From NCBI GenBank assembly GCA_902783795.1, contig CACZSO010000319.1, positions 1-12,434 of the forward strand: a stretch of DNA of 12,434 nucleotides, read 5' to 3'. Of the stretch, positions 6,210-12,434 are shown in pieces. Within the stretch, counting starts at the first letter, position 1. Every line of letters begins with the position of its first letter. Under the pieces are notes generated by a model. That model had not been told where the DNA came from. It did not search any database and saw only the letters and a program-made list of their open reading frames with translations. This DNA comes from an uncultured Eubacteriales bacterium. GTDB taxonomy: Bacteria > Bacillota > Clostridia > Lachnospirales > Lachnospiraceae. The position numbers and the translations under genes were made by a program.

Positions 6210-7808
6210 ATGAGTGATTTTACCTGTACAAATGCGGAACCTGTAGTAGAAGTCAAACAGGGAAAGCTTAAAGGCTACGAATTTAAGGATGTGTACCGTT
6301 TCTTCGGTGTCCCTTACGCCCGTTCACGCCGTTTCGAGCAGCCGAAAGAACCCAGGACATGGGAAGGCATCAGAAATGCCAATGCCTTTGGTTATGTGTG
6401 TCCGAACCTTTCTAATCCGGCTCCTTCGGATGAGATCAGCGTTCCCCATCGTTTCTGGCCTGAAAATGAGCATTGCCAGAACCTGAACATTTTCACCCCT
6501 ACCCTGGATAAGGATGCTAAGCGCCCGGTCATGGTCTGGTTCCATGGCGGCGGATTTGCCGCGGGCTCAGCCATCGAGCAGATCGCCTATGATGGTGATT
6601 CCCTGGCGAAAAATGACGGACTGGTAGTGGTTACCGTGAACCATCGTCTGAATGCCTTCGGTTTCCTGGATGTATCTGATTTCGGCGGTGAAGAATTCGC
6701 AAATTCCGGCAACTGCGGTCTGGCAGACCTGGTGTATTCCCTGAAGTGGGTCCATGAAAACATTGCCGCTTTCGGCGGTGATCCTGAAAATGTCACGATC
6801 TTCGGCCAGTCAGGCGGCGGCGGAAAGGTAACGGCCCTTGGCCAGACCAAAGAAGCAGCGGGCCTATATCAGAAAGCCATCGTCATGTCCGGTGTCATCG
6901 GCATGAGCCTGTTCGGCGGCGGCAACCCGGCCACGTCGAAGGAAGTCGTGGAACTGATCATGAAGAATGCCTGTGTGAAGGATCTTCCCGAACTTCAGAA
7001 ACTGGACTACCGTCTTTTCATCATGGCTGTCAATAAGACCATGGATGATCTGAGAGCTGAAGGAAAATCTTATGGCTGGGCACCTCATGCAGGAGAGTAT
7101 TATGTGGGCGATCCCATGGATGTGGGCTTCTCTGAAGATGTACAGAAAGTCCCCACTATCGTGGGTACCTGCATGGCAGACTTCGGTGCCAGAGATAATG
7201 TCCCCGGCAAGCTCGACATGAATGCAGAAGAGCAGTTCGCCTATGTAGCTGCTACTTATGGCGAAGAGAATACCGCAAAATTAAAAGAGCTGTATGAAAA
7301 GGCTTATCCCGGCAAGAATTTCTGCTTTGCCAAGAGCCTTGACCTGGTATTCACGCCCGGTTCTAATGACTATGTGAAAGAAAAAGCAAAAGGCAGCGCA
7401 AAGAACTACCGTTACATTTTTGCTCCGGTATTTGAACTGAACGGTGGTGTAGCTCCGTGGCATTGCTCTGACATTCCTTTCGCTTTCAGGAATACCGAGA
7501 TCTCTCCGTATTGCTATGCCCTGCCTTACAGAGAGAGGATCGCAAAAGAATTTGGTGATGCGGTGGTCGCATTCGCGAAGACCGGTGATCCGAATACGGA
7601 GATCCTGCCTTACTGGGCACCGGCTACTCCGGATGAAGTGTGCACCATGGTCTTTGATGAAAAATCTGAAGCCAGAGTCAACTTTGATGATGAACTTTTA
7701 GCTTTCTTCAAGGCTATCCAGCCGCCCGTTGATATCAATGCCATGGTGAACCGCAAGGCTCCGGAAGTTCCGGATGATGAGGCTCCCGGCGGGTCCTGGG
7801 CTTATTGA
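6210..7808 (+). CDS. Type-B carboxylesterase (alpha/beta hydrolase, COesterase family)
   Basis: This 532-residue carboxylesterase/para-nitrobenzyl esterase-like enzyme would cleave carboxylic esters. Family landmarks are in order: the N-terminal FFGVPYA (31-37), NLNIFTP (91-97), the oxyanion loop HGGGF (112-116), VNHRLNAFGFL (143-153), the nucleophile elbow GQSGGGG (199-205) with Ser201, and the catalytic histidine region WHCSDIPFAF (417-426) with His418. The acid is less clear: where typical members have a D-E-G motif with Glu, this protein has MADFGA with Asp324. The elbow has Gly where G-E-S-A-G is usual. No signal peptide is visible, so a cytoplasmic location is likely. The start is the ATG at 6210, preceded by AAGGAG (6195-6200). 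The frame extends to 6093, but that stretch runs through the upstream terminator and has no homology. No partner gene is evident, and the natural substrate is unknown. Confidence 0.9.
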   Translation: MSDFTCTNAEPVVEVKQGKLKGYEFKDVYRFFGVPYARSRRFEQPKEPRTWEGIRNANAFGYVCPNLSNPAPSDEISVPHRFWPENEHCQNLNIFTPTLDKDAKRPVMVWFHGGGFAAGSAIEQIAYDGDSLAKNDGLVVVTVNHRLNAFGFLDVSDFGGEEFANSGNCGLADLVYSLKWVHENIAAFGGDPENVTIFGQSGGGGKVTALGQTKEAAGLYQKAIVMSGVIGMSLFGGGNPATSKEVVELIMKNACVKDLPELQKLDYRLFIMAVNKTMDDLRAEGKSYGWAPHAGEYYVGDPMDVGFSEDVQKVPTIVGTCMADFGARDNVPGKLDMNAEEQFAYVAATYGEENTAKLKELYEKAYPGKNFCFAKSLDLVFTPGSNDYVKEKAKGSAKNYRYIFAPVFELNGGVAPWHCSDIPFAFRNTEISPYCYALPYRERIAKEFGDAVVAFAKTGDPNTEILPYWAPATPDEVCTMVFDEKSEARVNFDDELLAFFKAIQPPVDINAMVNRKAPEVPDDEAPGGSWAY

Positions 7809-7847
7809 TCCTGTGCTAAATTTGAGCTAAGAAACGTAAATCTTTTA

Positions 7848-7876
7848 TTGACTTATGCCCAAATTAAGTTTATCAT
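7848..7876 (+). promoter_or_regulatory. Near-consensus sigma-A promoter for the DUF1508 gene
   Basis: TTGACT (7848-7853) and TATCAT (7871-7876) each match consensus at 5 of 6 positions and are 17 nt apart. Transcription would start near 7883, giving a leader of about 20 nt that holds the GGAGGT ribosome binding site (7893-7898). This predicts strong, constitutive-looking expression of the small downstream gene. Confidence 0.8.
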
Positions 7877-7903
7877 GTAACCAACTATTTTTGGAGGTAC
7901 GTT

Positions 7904-8272
7904 ATGGGCAAATATGTAATTAAACCGACTGCTTCAGGCTTCCATTTCACCCTGAAGGCCGGAAATGGCGAGGTAATAGCCAGCTCACAGACCTATAAAA
8001 CACTGGATGGCTGCAGAAACGGCACACAGAGTATTCTGAAAAATGCGCCTGTTGCAGCTATCGAGGACCAGACAGTAGAAGGCTTTGCTGTCGAAAAGAA
8101 TCCTAAGTTTGAGGTCTATAAAGATAAGGCAGATGAATTCCGCTTCCGTTTAAAAGCGCCTAACGGAGAGATCATTGCCTCCTCTGAAGGCTATAAGTCA
8201 AAAGCCGGCTGCAAGAACGGCATTGAGTCCGTAAGGAAGAACGCAGACTCAGAAGTGGTAGAACTTCTGTAA
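7904..8272 (+). CDS. Tandem DUF1508 (YegP-like, UPF0339) small protein
   Basis: This 122-residue cytoplasmic-looking protein is built from two DUF1508 repeats, at about 11-49 and 77-115. Both carry the family pattern F-x-F-x-LKA-x-NGE-I/V-IASS-x-x-Y...GC-x-NGI/T-x-S-I/V-x-KNA. The two copies are 66 residues apart. E. coli YegP has the same two-repeat layout. The molecular function of the family is not established, and no catalytic residues can be named. The gene has a near-consensus promoter, a strong GGAGGT ribosome binding site 5 nt before its ATG, and its own hairpin downstream, so it is a high-expression monocistronic unit, perhaps with some read-through into the nucleosidase gene. Confidence 0.9.
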   Translation: MGKYVIKPTASGFHFTLKAGNGEVIASSQTYKTLDGCRNGTQSILKNAPVAAIEDQTVEGFAVEKNPKFEVYKDKADEFRFRLKAPNGEIIASSEGYKSKAGCKNGIESVRKNADSEVVELL

Positions 8273-8280
8273 GATGCAAG

Positions 8281-8322
8281 AAGGCTGCTGAGAACAGAGA
8301 TGTTTTTCAGCAGCCTTTCTCA
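8281..8322 (+). terminator. Terminator hairpin after the DUF1508 gene, with a weak U tail
   Basis: AAGGCTGCTGA (8281-8291) pairs perfectly over 11 bp with TCAGCAGCCTT (8307-8317). The interior AACA/TGTT can extend the stem. The tail is only TTCTCAT, so termination may be partial. No separate promoter is visible before the next gene, which would fit partial read-through. Confidence 0.7.
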
Positions 8323-8346
8323 TGATGGATAAAAAGGAGTAGTGTG

Positions 8347-9027
8347 ATGAAGAAGGTCGGCCTGGTGGTAGCGGTGGAGATCGATGCGGTGCTGGGAAAA
8401 TACGGAGATCCTGTGGAAAAGAAAATCGTGGGAAATATGGATTTTCTAACGTTCAGAATGCCTGAATATGAACTGATCTGCGTGCATTGCGGCGCCGGAG
8501 AGATCGCGGCAGCTGCCGCGGTACAGCTTCTGATCACTGCCTATGAAGCCGATATGATCGTAGACTTTGGGGTCGTGGGCGGCCTGACCCGGGAAATGGC
8601 CTTATCCAAGACCTGCATCGTGGAAAAAGTGATCCATTACGATTTCGATATTTCTTCACTGGATCCGGTAAGACCGGGGCAATACAGTGAACTTCCGGAT
8701 GTATATATCCCCACAGACCCCGTGCTGTTTGAAAAGGCCAGGAAGCTTATGCCGGAACTGAAAAGCGTCATCTGCGCCTCCGGTGATAAATTCGTGGATG
8801 GGGAAGAAAAGAAAAAGGCGCTTCATGAACAGACCGGCGCAGATATCTGCGAGATGGAAGCAGCAGCAGTAGCATTGACATCTTACAGGAACCATGTCCC
8901 CTGCCTCATCATCAAATGCGTGAGCGATGCCATTGAAGGGGGCGGAGAAGAATTTTACAGGGAGATGCTTAAGAGTTCAGAGATCTGTCTGGAAACAGCA
9001 GACAGGCTGATCCGCGATATTGCGTAA
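8347..9027 (+). CDS. 5'-methylthioadenosine/S-adenosylhomocysteine nucleosidase-like protein
   Basis: This 226-residue member of the purine nucleoside phosphorylase/MTAN superfamily probably hydrolyses methylthioadenosine and S-adenosylhomocysteine to adenine plus the thio-sugar, recycling SAM by-products. The MTAN residues have counterparts: Glu11 near the N-terminus (AVEIDAV), the glycine-rich VVGGL (76-80), SGDKF (145-149), CEMEAAA (168-174) with Glu171 as the ribose-contacting glutamate, and VSDA with Asp194 as the catalytic acid. The family is clear, but exact substrate preference is not, since the N-terminal motif is looser than in E. coli Pfs. ATG 8347 is preferred because AAGGAG (8334-8339) lies 7 nt upstream; a GTG one codon earlier (8344) is possible. 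No promoter is seen in the 30 nt between the preceding hairpin and the start. No terminator follows before the rplJ promoter. Confidence 0.82.
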   Translation: MKKVGLVVAVEIDAVLGKYGDPVEKKIVGNMDFLTFRMPEYELICVHCGAGEIAAAAAVQLLITAYEADMIVDFGVVGGLTREMALSKTCIVEKVIHYDFDISSLDPVRPGQYSELPDVYIPTDPVLFEKARKLMPELKSVICASGDKFVDGEEKKKALHEQTGADICEMEAAAVALTSYRNHVPCLIIKCVSDAIEGGGEEFYREMLKSSEICLETADRLIRDIA

Positions 9028-9055
9028 AAAACTTGATTTTATAAGAAATTATTGC

Positions 9056-9084
9056 TTGACAGAGACATAGCTTTGTGCTATTAT
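9056..9084 (+). promoter_or_regulatory. Strong sigma-A promoter for rplJ-rplL
   Basis: A perfect -35 TTGACA (9056-9061) is followed after 17 nt by TATTAT (9079-9084, 5 of 6). Transcription would start around 9091, immediately before the L10 leader. The strength fits a ribosomal protein operon. Confidence 0.85.
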
Positions 9085-9090
9085 ACATCG

Positions 9091-9230
9091 GTGCGTAAAA
9101 ATGCACAGCCGAAGACAGCAGGTGTCGTAAGACGTAAGGAGAAAACGCCTGCCGAGGTATCAAAGATCTTTTTATATAAAAGATTTCTGCGGGGGCCTCG
9201 TGTGTTTTCACGAAGCTCTTTTTTTCTCCT
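9091..9230 (+). promoter_or_regulatory. Ribosomal protein L10 leader RNA with attenuator
   Basis: This is the cis-acting leader by which L10, or the L10-L12 complex, represses its own operon. It carries the recognisable core CCGAAGACAGCAGGUG, a closing stem GCAGGTGT (9118-9125) with ACGCCTGC (9145-9152), and the following CCGAGG (9152-9157). An A/U-rich hairpin, AGATCTTTT (9164-9172) with AAAAGATTT (9178-9186), comes next. CGAGG (9153-9157) can also pair with CCTCG (9196-9200), the 5' arm of the downstream terminator. That makes a plausible antiterminator: L10 binding to the leader would free the terminator and stop transcription. The leader type is known from Firmicutes; the switch pairing is my inference. 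Confidence 0.85.
9194..9225 (+). terminator. Attenuator terminator within the L10 leader
   Basis: GGCCTCGTG (9194-9202) and CACGAAGCT (9209-9217) form a stem with one C-A mismatch around a TGTTTT loop, followed by seven consecutive T (9219-9225). It lies about 33 nt before the rplJ start. Its 5' arm overlaps the proposed antiterminator pairing partner. Confidence 0.75.
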
Positions 9231-9257
9231 GAAAAATAAAACAAGGAGGGTAGTGAA

Positions 9258-9755
9258 TTGGCTAAGATCGAAGAGAAGAGACCTGTAGTCGAGGAGATCG
9301 CCGGCGTCCTTTCTGACGCTGCATCCGCGGTTCTGGTAGATCACAGAGGCCTGACAGTTGCTGAAGATACAGAACTGAGGAAGACCTTAAGAGATGCCGG
9401 GATCCAGTACAAGGTCTATAAGAACACCTTCATCCGTTTTGCTGTACAGGATACTGTTAACGAGCCCCTGACACAGCTTCTGGAAGGACCTTCGGCCCTG
9501 GCAGTGTCTAAGCAGGATGCTACTGCAGCAGCCCGTGAGATCGCAAACTTCGCGAAGAAACATCCGAAGCTGGAGATCAAAGGCGGCATGGTAGAAAGCA
9601 ACTACTATGATGCTGACGGTATTAAGGCCGTAGCATCGATCCCGGGCAGAGAAGTCCTTTTGGGCCGTCTGTTCGGCAGCATGAACTCACCGGTGGCAAA
9701 CCTGGCGAGAGTCATCAAGCAGATCGCAGAAAAAGATGCAGAAACAGTTGCATGA
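9258..9755 (+). CDS. rplJ: 50S ribosomal protein L10
   Basis: This 165-residue L10 forms the base of the ribosomal stalk: it binds 23S rRNA with L11 and anchors L7/L12 dimers through its C-terminal helix. The family core is clear: VLVDHRGLTVAED (25-37), LRKTLRDAGIQYKVYKNT (40-57), the LEGPSALAV segment (75-83), and KGGMVE. The C-terminal helix (VANLARVIKQIAEKDAE) is the expected L12-binding region. The start is a TTG at 9258 with a strong AAGGAGG (9243-9249) 8 nt upstream; no ATG lies nearby that preserves the conserved N-terminus MAKIEEK. Expression is governed by the upstream promoter and L10 leader. It is followed 40 nt later by rplL. Confidence 0.97.
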   Translation: MAKIEEKRPVVEEIAGVLSDAASAVLVDHRGLTVAEDTELRKTLRDAGIQYKVYKNTFIRFAVQDTVNEPLTQLLEGPSALAVSKQDATAAAREIANFAKKHPKLEIKGGMVESNYYDADGIKAVASIPGREVLLGRLFGSMNSPVANLARVIKQIAEKDAETVA

Positions 9756-9795
9756 TCAAACTATTGAAATCTGAATTTTAAAAAGGAGAAAAATA

Positions 9796-10173
9796 ATGGC
9801 TAAATTAACCACAGCTGAATTTATTGAAGCTATCAAAGAGTTATCTGTTATGGAATTAAACGAGCTGGTAAAGGCTTGTGAAGAAGAATTCGGCGTATCC
9901 GCTGCTGCCGGTGTCGTCGTAGCTGCCGGCGGTCCTGCCGAGGCTGCTGAAGTTGAAGAAAAGACTGAATTTGACGTCGAGCTTACTGAGATCGGCCCCA
10001 ACAAAGTCAAGGTCATCAAGGTCGTCCGTGACGCTACCGGCCTCGGCTTAAAGGAAGCTAAGGACCTGGTCGATAAGGCTCCCAGCATTGTCAAGGAGCA
10101 GATCTCCAAGGCAGAAGCTGATGACTTAAAGGGTAAGTTAGAGGCAGAAGGCGCTGTCGTTACCTTGAAGTAA
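9796..10173 (+). CDS. rplL: 50S ribosomal protein L7/L12
   Basis: This 125-residue stalk protein recruits and stimulates translational GTPases such as EF-Tu, EF-G and IF2. It has the N-terminal dimerisation/L10-binding helices (about 1-35, with MELNELVKACEEEFGV), an Ala/Gly-rich hinge (about 36-52) and the globular C-terminal domain (about 58-125). That domain carries the factor-binding helix KVIKVVRDATGLGLKEAKDLV (73-93). It starts at ATG 9796 with AAAGGAG (9782-9788) 7 nt upstream. It is co-transcribed with rplJ and closed by a strong terminator, so rpoB, which commonly follows rplL, is not in this operon. Confidence 0.98.
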   Translation: MAKLTTAEFIEAIKELSVMELNELVKACEEEFGVSAAAGVVVAAGGPAEAAEVEEKTEFDVELTEIGPNKVKVIKVVRDATGLGLKEAKDLVDKAPSIVKEQISKAEADDLKGKLEAEGAVVTLK

Positions 10174-10190
10174 TCCGCGATATTTACGAG

Positions 10191-10230
10191 AGCCCCGTTT
10201 TTGATCAACGGGGCTTACGTTTTCTTTTTT
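10191..10230 (+). terminator. Rho-independent terminator after rplL
   Basis: AGCCCCGTT (10191-10199) pairs perfectly with AACGGGGCT (10207-10215) around a 7-nt loop. The tail TACGTTTTCTTTTTT is T-rich. It lies 17 nt after the rplL stop and ends the rplJ-rplL transcript. Confidence 0.9.
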
Positions 10231-10238
10231 GCTGCATG

Positions 10239-10272
10239 TTCCGTATCATGGATCGGAAAGTATTCCTCGGAA
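10239..10272 (+). repeat. Two adjacent GGAA/TTCC palindromes upstream of the MATE gene
   Basis: TTCCG (10239-10243) and CGGAA (10254-10258) flank a partly symmetric core (ATC...GAT). Five bases later lies a second, shorter palindrome, TTCCTCGGAA (10263-10272). The TCGGAA half-site recurs. They lie in the space where the MATE promoter is expected, so they could be an operator. No good -35/-10 pair is visible in the same interval. Confidence 0.4.
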
Positions 10273-10330
10273 GTAACATATCTTTCCTAAAGGCGTTTTA
10301 TCAAGCCATTAAGGCAGAAAGGGATATCAT

Positions 10331-11752
10331 ATGTCAGCTTTAAAAAACTTTTTTGCCCCTGTAGATATGACAGAGGGAAGCCCGGTCAGGAAGATCCTGA
10401 CGTTTGCTTTCCCGATGCTGCTGGGCAATATTGCTAACCAGCTGTATTCTACAGTGGATTCTATCGTGGTCGGAAAATATGTAGGTGATAATGCTTTGGC
10501 GGCAGTCGGCAGTTCTATGCCTATCCTGAACCTGCTTTTTGTGTTGTTCTTCGGCGTATCTTCCGGCGTTTCCATCGTAGTAGCACAGTATGTAGGCGCC
10601 AGAGACCGTGAAAAATTATCCCAGGCCATAGGAATGGGCTTATTTCTTTCCGTATGCGTGGCCATCATGTTTGCCATCATAGGCCCCATTATCTCGCGCC
10701 CGCTGCTGAATCTTTTAAATACGCCGGAATCCATCGTGGACTGGTGTCAGAAATACCTGACCATCCTGTTTACCGGCTACATCGGTTCTATCTTTTATTT
10801 TATGATCAGCGGTATGCTGAGAGGCATGGGAGATTCTTTCTCGGCTCTTATCTACCTGCTGATCGCCTGTGCGCTTAATATCGGTCTGGACATCTGGTTT
10901 GTGGCCGGACTTCGTATGGAAGGCGTTTCCGGCGTGGCCTACGCCACCATCATTGCCCAGTTTGTCTCGGCTGTTTTCTGTCTGTTAAAACTTAAAAAAC
11001 TGGACAAACTGTTTGATCTGAAATTCAAGTATCTGAAGCCCAACGGCTTTATGATCAAAGAGATCCTGCGTCTGGGCATGCCTACCGGCCTTACCCAGAT
11101 GATCATGTCTTTATGCATGGTCATTGTGCAGAACCTGACGAATTCTTTTGGCGAAACAGTTATCGCGACTAATGTTATCGTCATGCGTATCGACAGTTTT
11201 GCCATGATGCCGAATATGACGTTCTCGGTGGCTATGACCACGTATGTGGGCCAGAACCTGGGCGCCGGGAATTATGAACGGATACGGGATGGTGTTAAAA
11301 AAGGCGTAAAACTGGCGGTGGGTGTTTCCGTCTTCATGGTCGGCCTGCTGCTGATCCTGAGCCGTATCCTGATCGTCCTGTTTACGGATACCCAGGAAAT
11401 CATCGATATGGGTATCTATATCATACGTTTCATGGCTATAGGCTATGTGGCGACAGCCGTAACCCAGAGTCTGATGGGATCCATGAGAGGCGCCGGCAAT
11501 ACGATCTCTCCCATGTGGATCTCCTTGCTTACTTCCGTCGTGCTGCGCGTACCGCTGGCTTACCTTATCTGTGAAATGACGAAGACACCGGAACTGCCCC
11601 AGGGTAATTATATGTGCCTGTTCATTTCCATGCTGATCAGCTGGATCGCCGGTGCTGTTTTAACCGCATTTATTTATACCAAGGGCAAATGGCGGAAAGT
11701 CATTTATGCAGATAAGAGGAAGGCTGCCGATACAGCTGAAGTCACTGCATAA
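10331..11752 (+). CDS. MATE family multidrug/organic cation efflux transporter
   Basis: This 473-residue integral membrane protein has two MatE repeats (about 20-180 and 245-410) and roughly 12 hydrophobic segments. The family motifs are present: NQLYSTVDSIVVGKYVG near the first helices (36-52), SSGVSIVVAQYVGA (77-90), RGMGDS (164-169) at the end of the first half, and its counterpart RGAGNT (386-391) in the second. MATE pumps expel cationic drugs and metabolites in exchange for Na+ or H+; the sequence resembles the clostridial NorM/MepA-like group, but substrate and ion cannot be told. ATG 10331 is preceded by AAAGGG (10318-10323). The C-terminal tail is charged and cytoplasmic. It is separated from rplL by a terminator and from secD by a 76-nt structured spacer. 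Confidence 0.93.
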   Translation: MSALKNFFAPVDMTEGSPVRKILTFAFPMLLGNIANQLYSTVDSIVVGKYVGDNALAAVGSSMPILNLLFVLFFGVSSGVSIVVAQYVGARDREKLSQAIGMGLFLSVCVAIMFAIIGPIISRPLLNLLNTPESIVDWCQKYLTILFTGYIGSIFYFMISGMLRGMGDSFSALIYLLIACALNIGLDIWFVAGLRMEGVSGVAYATIIAQFVSAVFCLLKLKKLDKLFDLKFKYLKPNGFMIKEILRLGMPTGLTQMIMSLCMVIVQNLTNSFGETVIATNVIVMRIDSFAMMPNMTFSVAMTTYVGQNLGAGNYERIRDGVKKGVKLAVGVSVFMVGLLLILSRILIVLFTDTQEIIDMGIYIIRFMAIGYVATAVTQSLMGSMRGAGNTISPMWISLLTSVVLRVPLAYLICEMTKTPELPQGNYMCLFISMLISWIAGAVLTAFIYTKGKWRKVIYADKRKAADTAEVTA

Positions 11753-11806
11753 CAGGCGCTGACGGACTGGAAGGTCTGTCTGAAAAATACTTAAAAGTTC
11801 CGCCTG
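11753..11806 (+). repeat. Structured spacer between the MATE gene and secD
   Basis: GACGGACT (11761-11768) and GGTCTGTC (11773-11780) form an 8-bp stem with two G-U pairs, capped by a GGAA (GNRA-type) tetraloop. CAGGCG (11753-11758) right after the MATE stop can pair with CGCCTG (11801-11806), enclosing it. No T-run follows, so it does not look like a terminator, and no convincing promoter is seen before secD. Confidence 0.4.
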
Positions 11807-11828
11807 AAGGAACAAAAGGGATTAAATT

Positions 11829-12434
11829 ATGAAAACTTATACAAGACCCCGCAGTATCACAAGCCTTGTGATCTTTGTGCTGCTGCTGGCGCTGATCATG
11901 TTTACCGCGATCCGCGGTTTTGGGTATGATTATACCGGAAGTGTGAATGACATTAAACTTGGCCTGGATCTTCGGGGCGGTGTTTCCATTACCTACCAGG
12001 CAGTGGAAGATGACCCGTCTTCTCAGGATATGGAAGACACGAAGCTGAAGATGCAGCAGCGTGTTTCCGGCTATTCTACAGAAGCAACAGTCCGTACCGA
12101 AGGTTCTAACCGCATCACGGTGGAGATCCCCGGTGAAAATGATGCGGATAAAGTATTGGCAGAACTGGGTACCCCCGGCTCCCTGATCTTCTGTACTGAC
12201 CAGACAAATATAGAGGGGACTACCGCGTTGACCGGCGATGACATCGAGAATGCACAGCCTGTCTATAATAACGAGAAAAGCACATATGAAGTGCAGCTGA
12301 CCTTCAAGCCCGAAGGACAGGAAAAGTTTTCCAAGGTCACCGGTGAGATCGCCGGGACCGGCAAACCGTTATATATCATTTATGACGGAAAGATCCTGTC
12401 TTATCCCACAGCGGAAGAACAGATCACTTCTCCC
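11829..12434 (+). CDS. secD: Protein translocase subunit SecD, N-terminal part (3' truncated by window)
   Basis: An open frame of 202 codons runs from ATG 11829 to the last base with no stop. SecD, with SecF, uses the proton gradient to help complete SecYEG-driven protein export. Visible features are a first membrane segment at about 11-29, the hallmark LGLDLRGG (44-51) just after it, and the beginning of the extracytoplasmic domain with repeated acidic and Thr-rich stretches. IRITVEIPG-like (RITVEIPG) and VQLTFKPEGQEKFSKVT match the SecD periplasmic region, which suggests about half the protein is present. The ribosome binding site AAAAGGG (11814-11820) is 8 nt upstream. The remaining membrane segments and secF should lie beyond the window. 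Confidence 0.92.
   Translation, partial: MKTYTRPRSITSLVIFVLLLALIMFTAIRGFGYDYTGSVNDIKLGLDLRGGVSITYQAVEDDPSSQDMEDTKLKMQQRVSGYSTEATVRTEGSNRITVEIPGENDADKVLAELGTPGSLIFCTDQTNIEGTTALTGDDIENAQPVYNNEKSTYEVQLTFKPEGQEKFSKVTGEIAGTGKPLYIIYDGKILSYPTAEEQITSP

Noticed and set aside
9052..9344. Small open frames on both strands across the L10 leader
   Set aside because: They overlap the promoter, leader RNA and attenuator of rplJ and have no coding signature.
9756..10208. 150-codon open frame on the minus strand over rplL
   Set aside because: It is an antisense shadow of the strongly biased rplL codons and of the downstream terminator.
1..12434. Search for CRISPR arrays, insertion sequences, tRNA genes and attachment sites
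   Set aside because: No regularly spaced repeats, transposase-like frames, paired terminal inverted repeats or tRNA cloverleaf sequences were recognised by eye.

Overview
The window looks like a chromosomal segment of a Firmicute, most likely a Lachnospiraceae-type clostridium. The grounds are strong AGGAGG-type ribosome binding sites, use of GTG and TTG starts, sigma-A-like promoters, short intergenic gaps, Rho-independent terminators, and a Firmicutes-style L10 leader RNA in front of rplJ-rplL. No mobile element, tRNA, rRNA or CRISPR array is visible. The placement is inferred from gene content and signals only.

Layout. (1) 1-237: 3' end of a sugar phosphate isomerase/epimerase (+), meeting a minus-strand M19 dipeptidase (307-1236) at a shared bidirectional terminator. 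(2) 1237-1435: divergent promoters. (3) 1436-6075: a two-gene operon closed by a terminator. The first gene encodes a membrane-anchored protein with about five bacterial Ig-like (Big_2) repeats and a C-terminal SGNH hydrolase domain. The second starts 2 nt later and encodes an 872-residue protein that joins a Tet(M)/EF-G-like GTPase to a C-terminal YacP/Rae1-type NYN nuclease domain. (4) 6210-7808: a type-B carboxylesterase. (5) 7904-8272: a tandem DUF1508 (YegP-like) protein with a near-consensus promoter. (6) 8347-9027: an MTA/SAH nucleosidase-like protein. (7) 9056-10173: promoter, L10 leader with attenuator, rplJ (TTG start) and rplL, then a strong terminator. (8) 10331-11752: a MATE efflux transporter. 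(9) 11829-end: the 5' part of secD, which is open at the window edge.

The most notable object is the GTPase-nuclease fusion. Rae1 of Bacillus subtilis cuts mRNA in the ribosomal A site in a translation-dependent way, while Tet(M)-type GTPases enter the A site of stalled or drug-bound ribosomes. One polypeptide carrying both, with nucleotide-binding motifs and the nuclease acidic residues retained, suggests a GTPase that docks on ribosomes and delivers an mRNA-cleaving domain. The domain-IV loop that dislodges tetracycline in Tet(M) is replaced by an unrelated sequence, so simple tetracycline resistance is not the favoured reading. Other genes are mostly ordinary: translation (rplJ, rplL), export (secD), drug efflux, and peptide, ester and nucleoside salvage. 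They appear as separately promoted units rather than one pathway.
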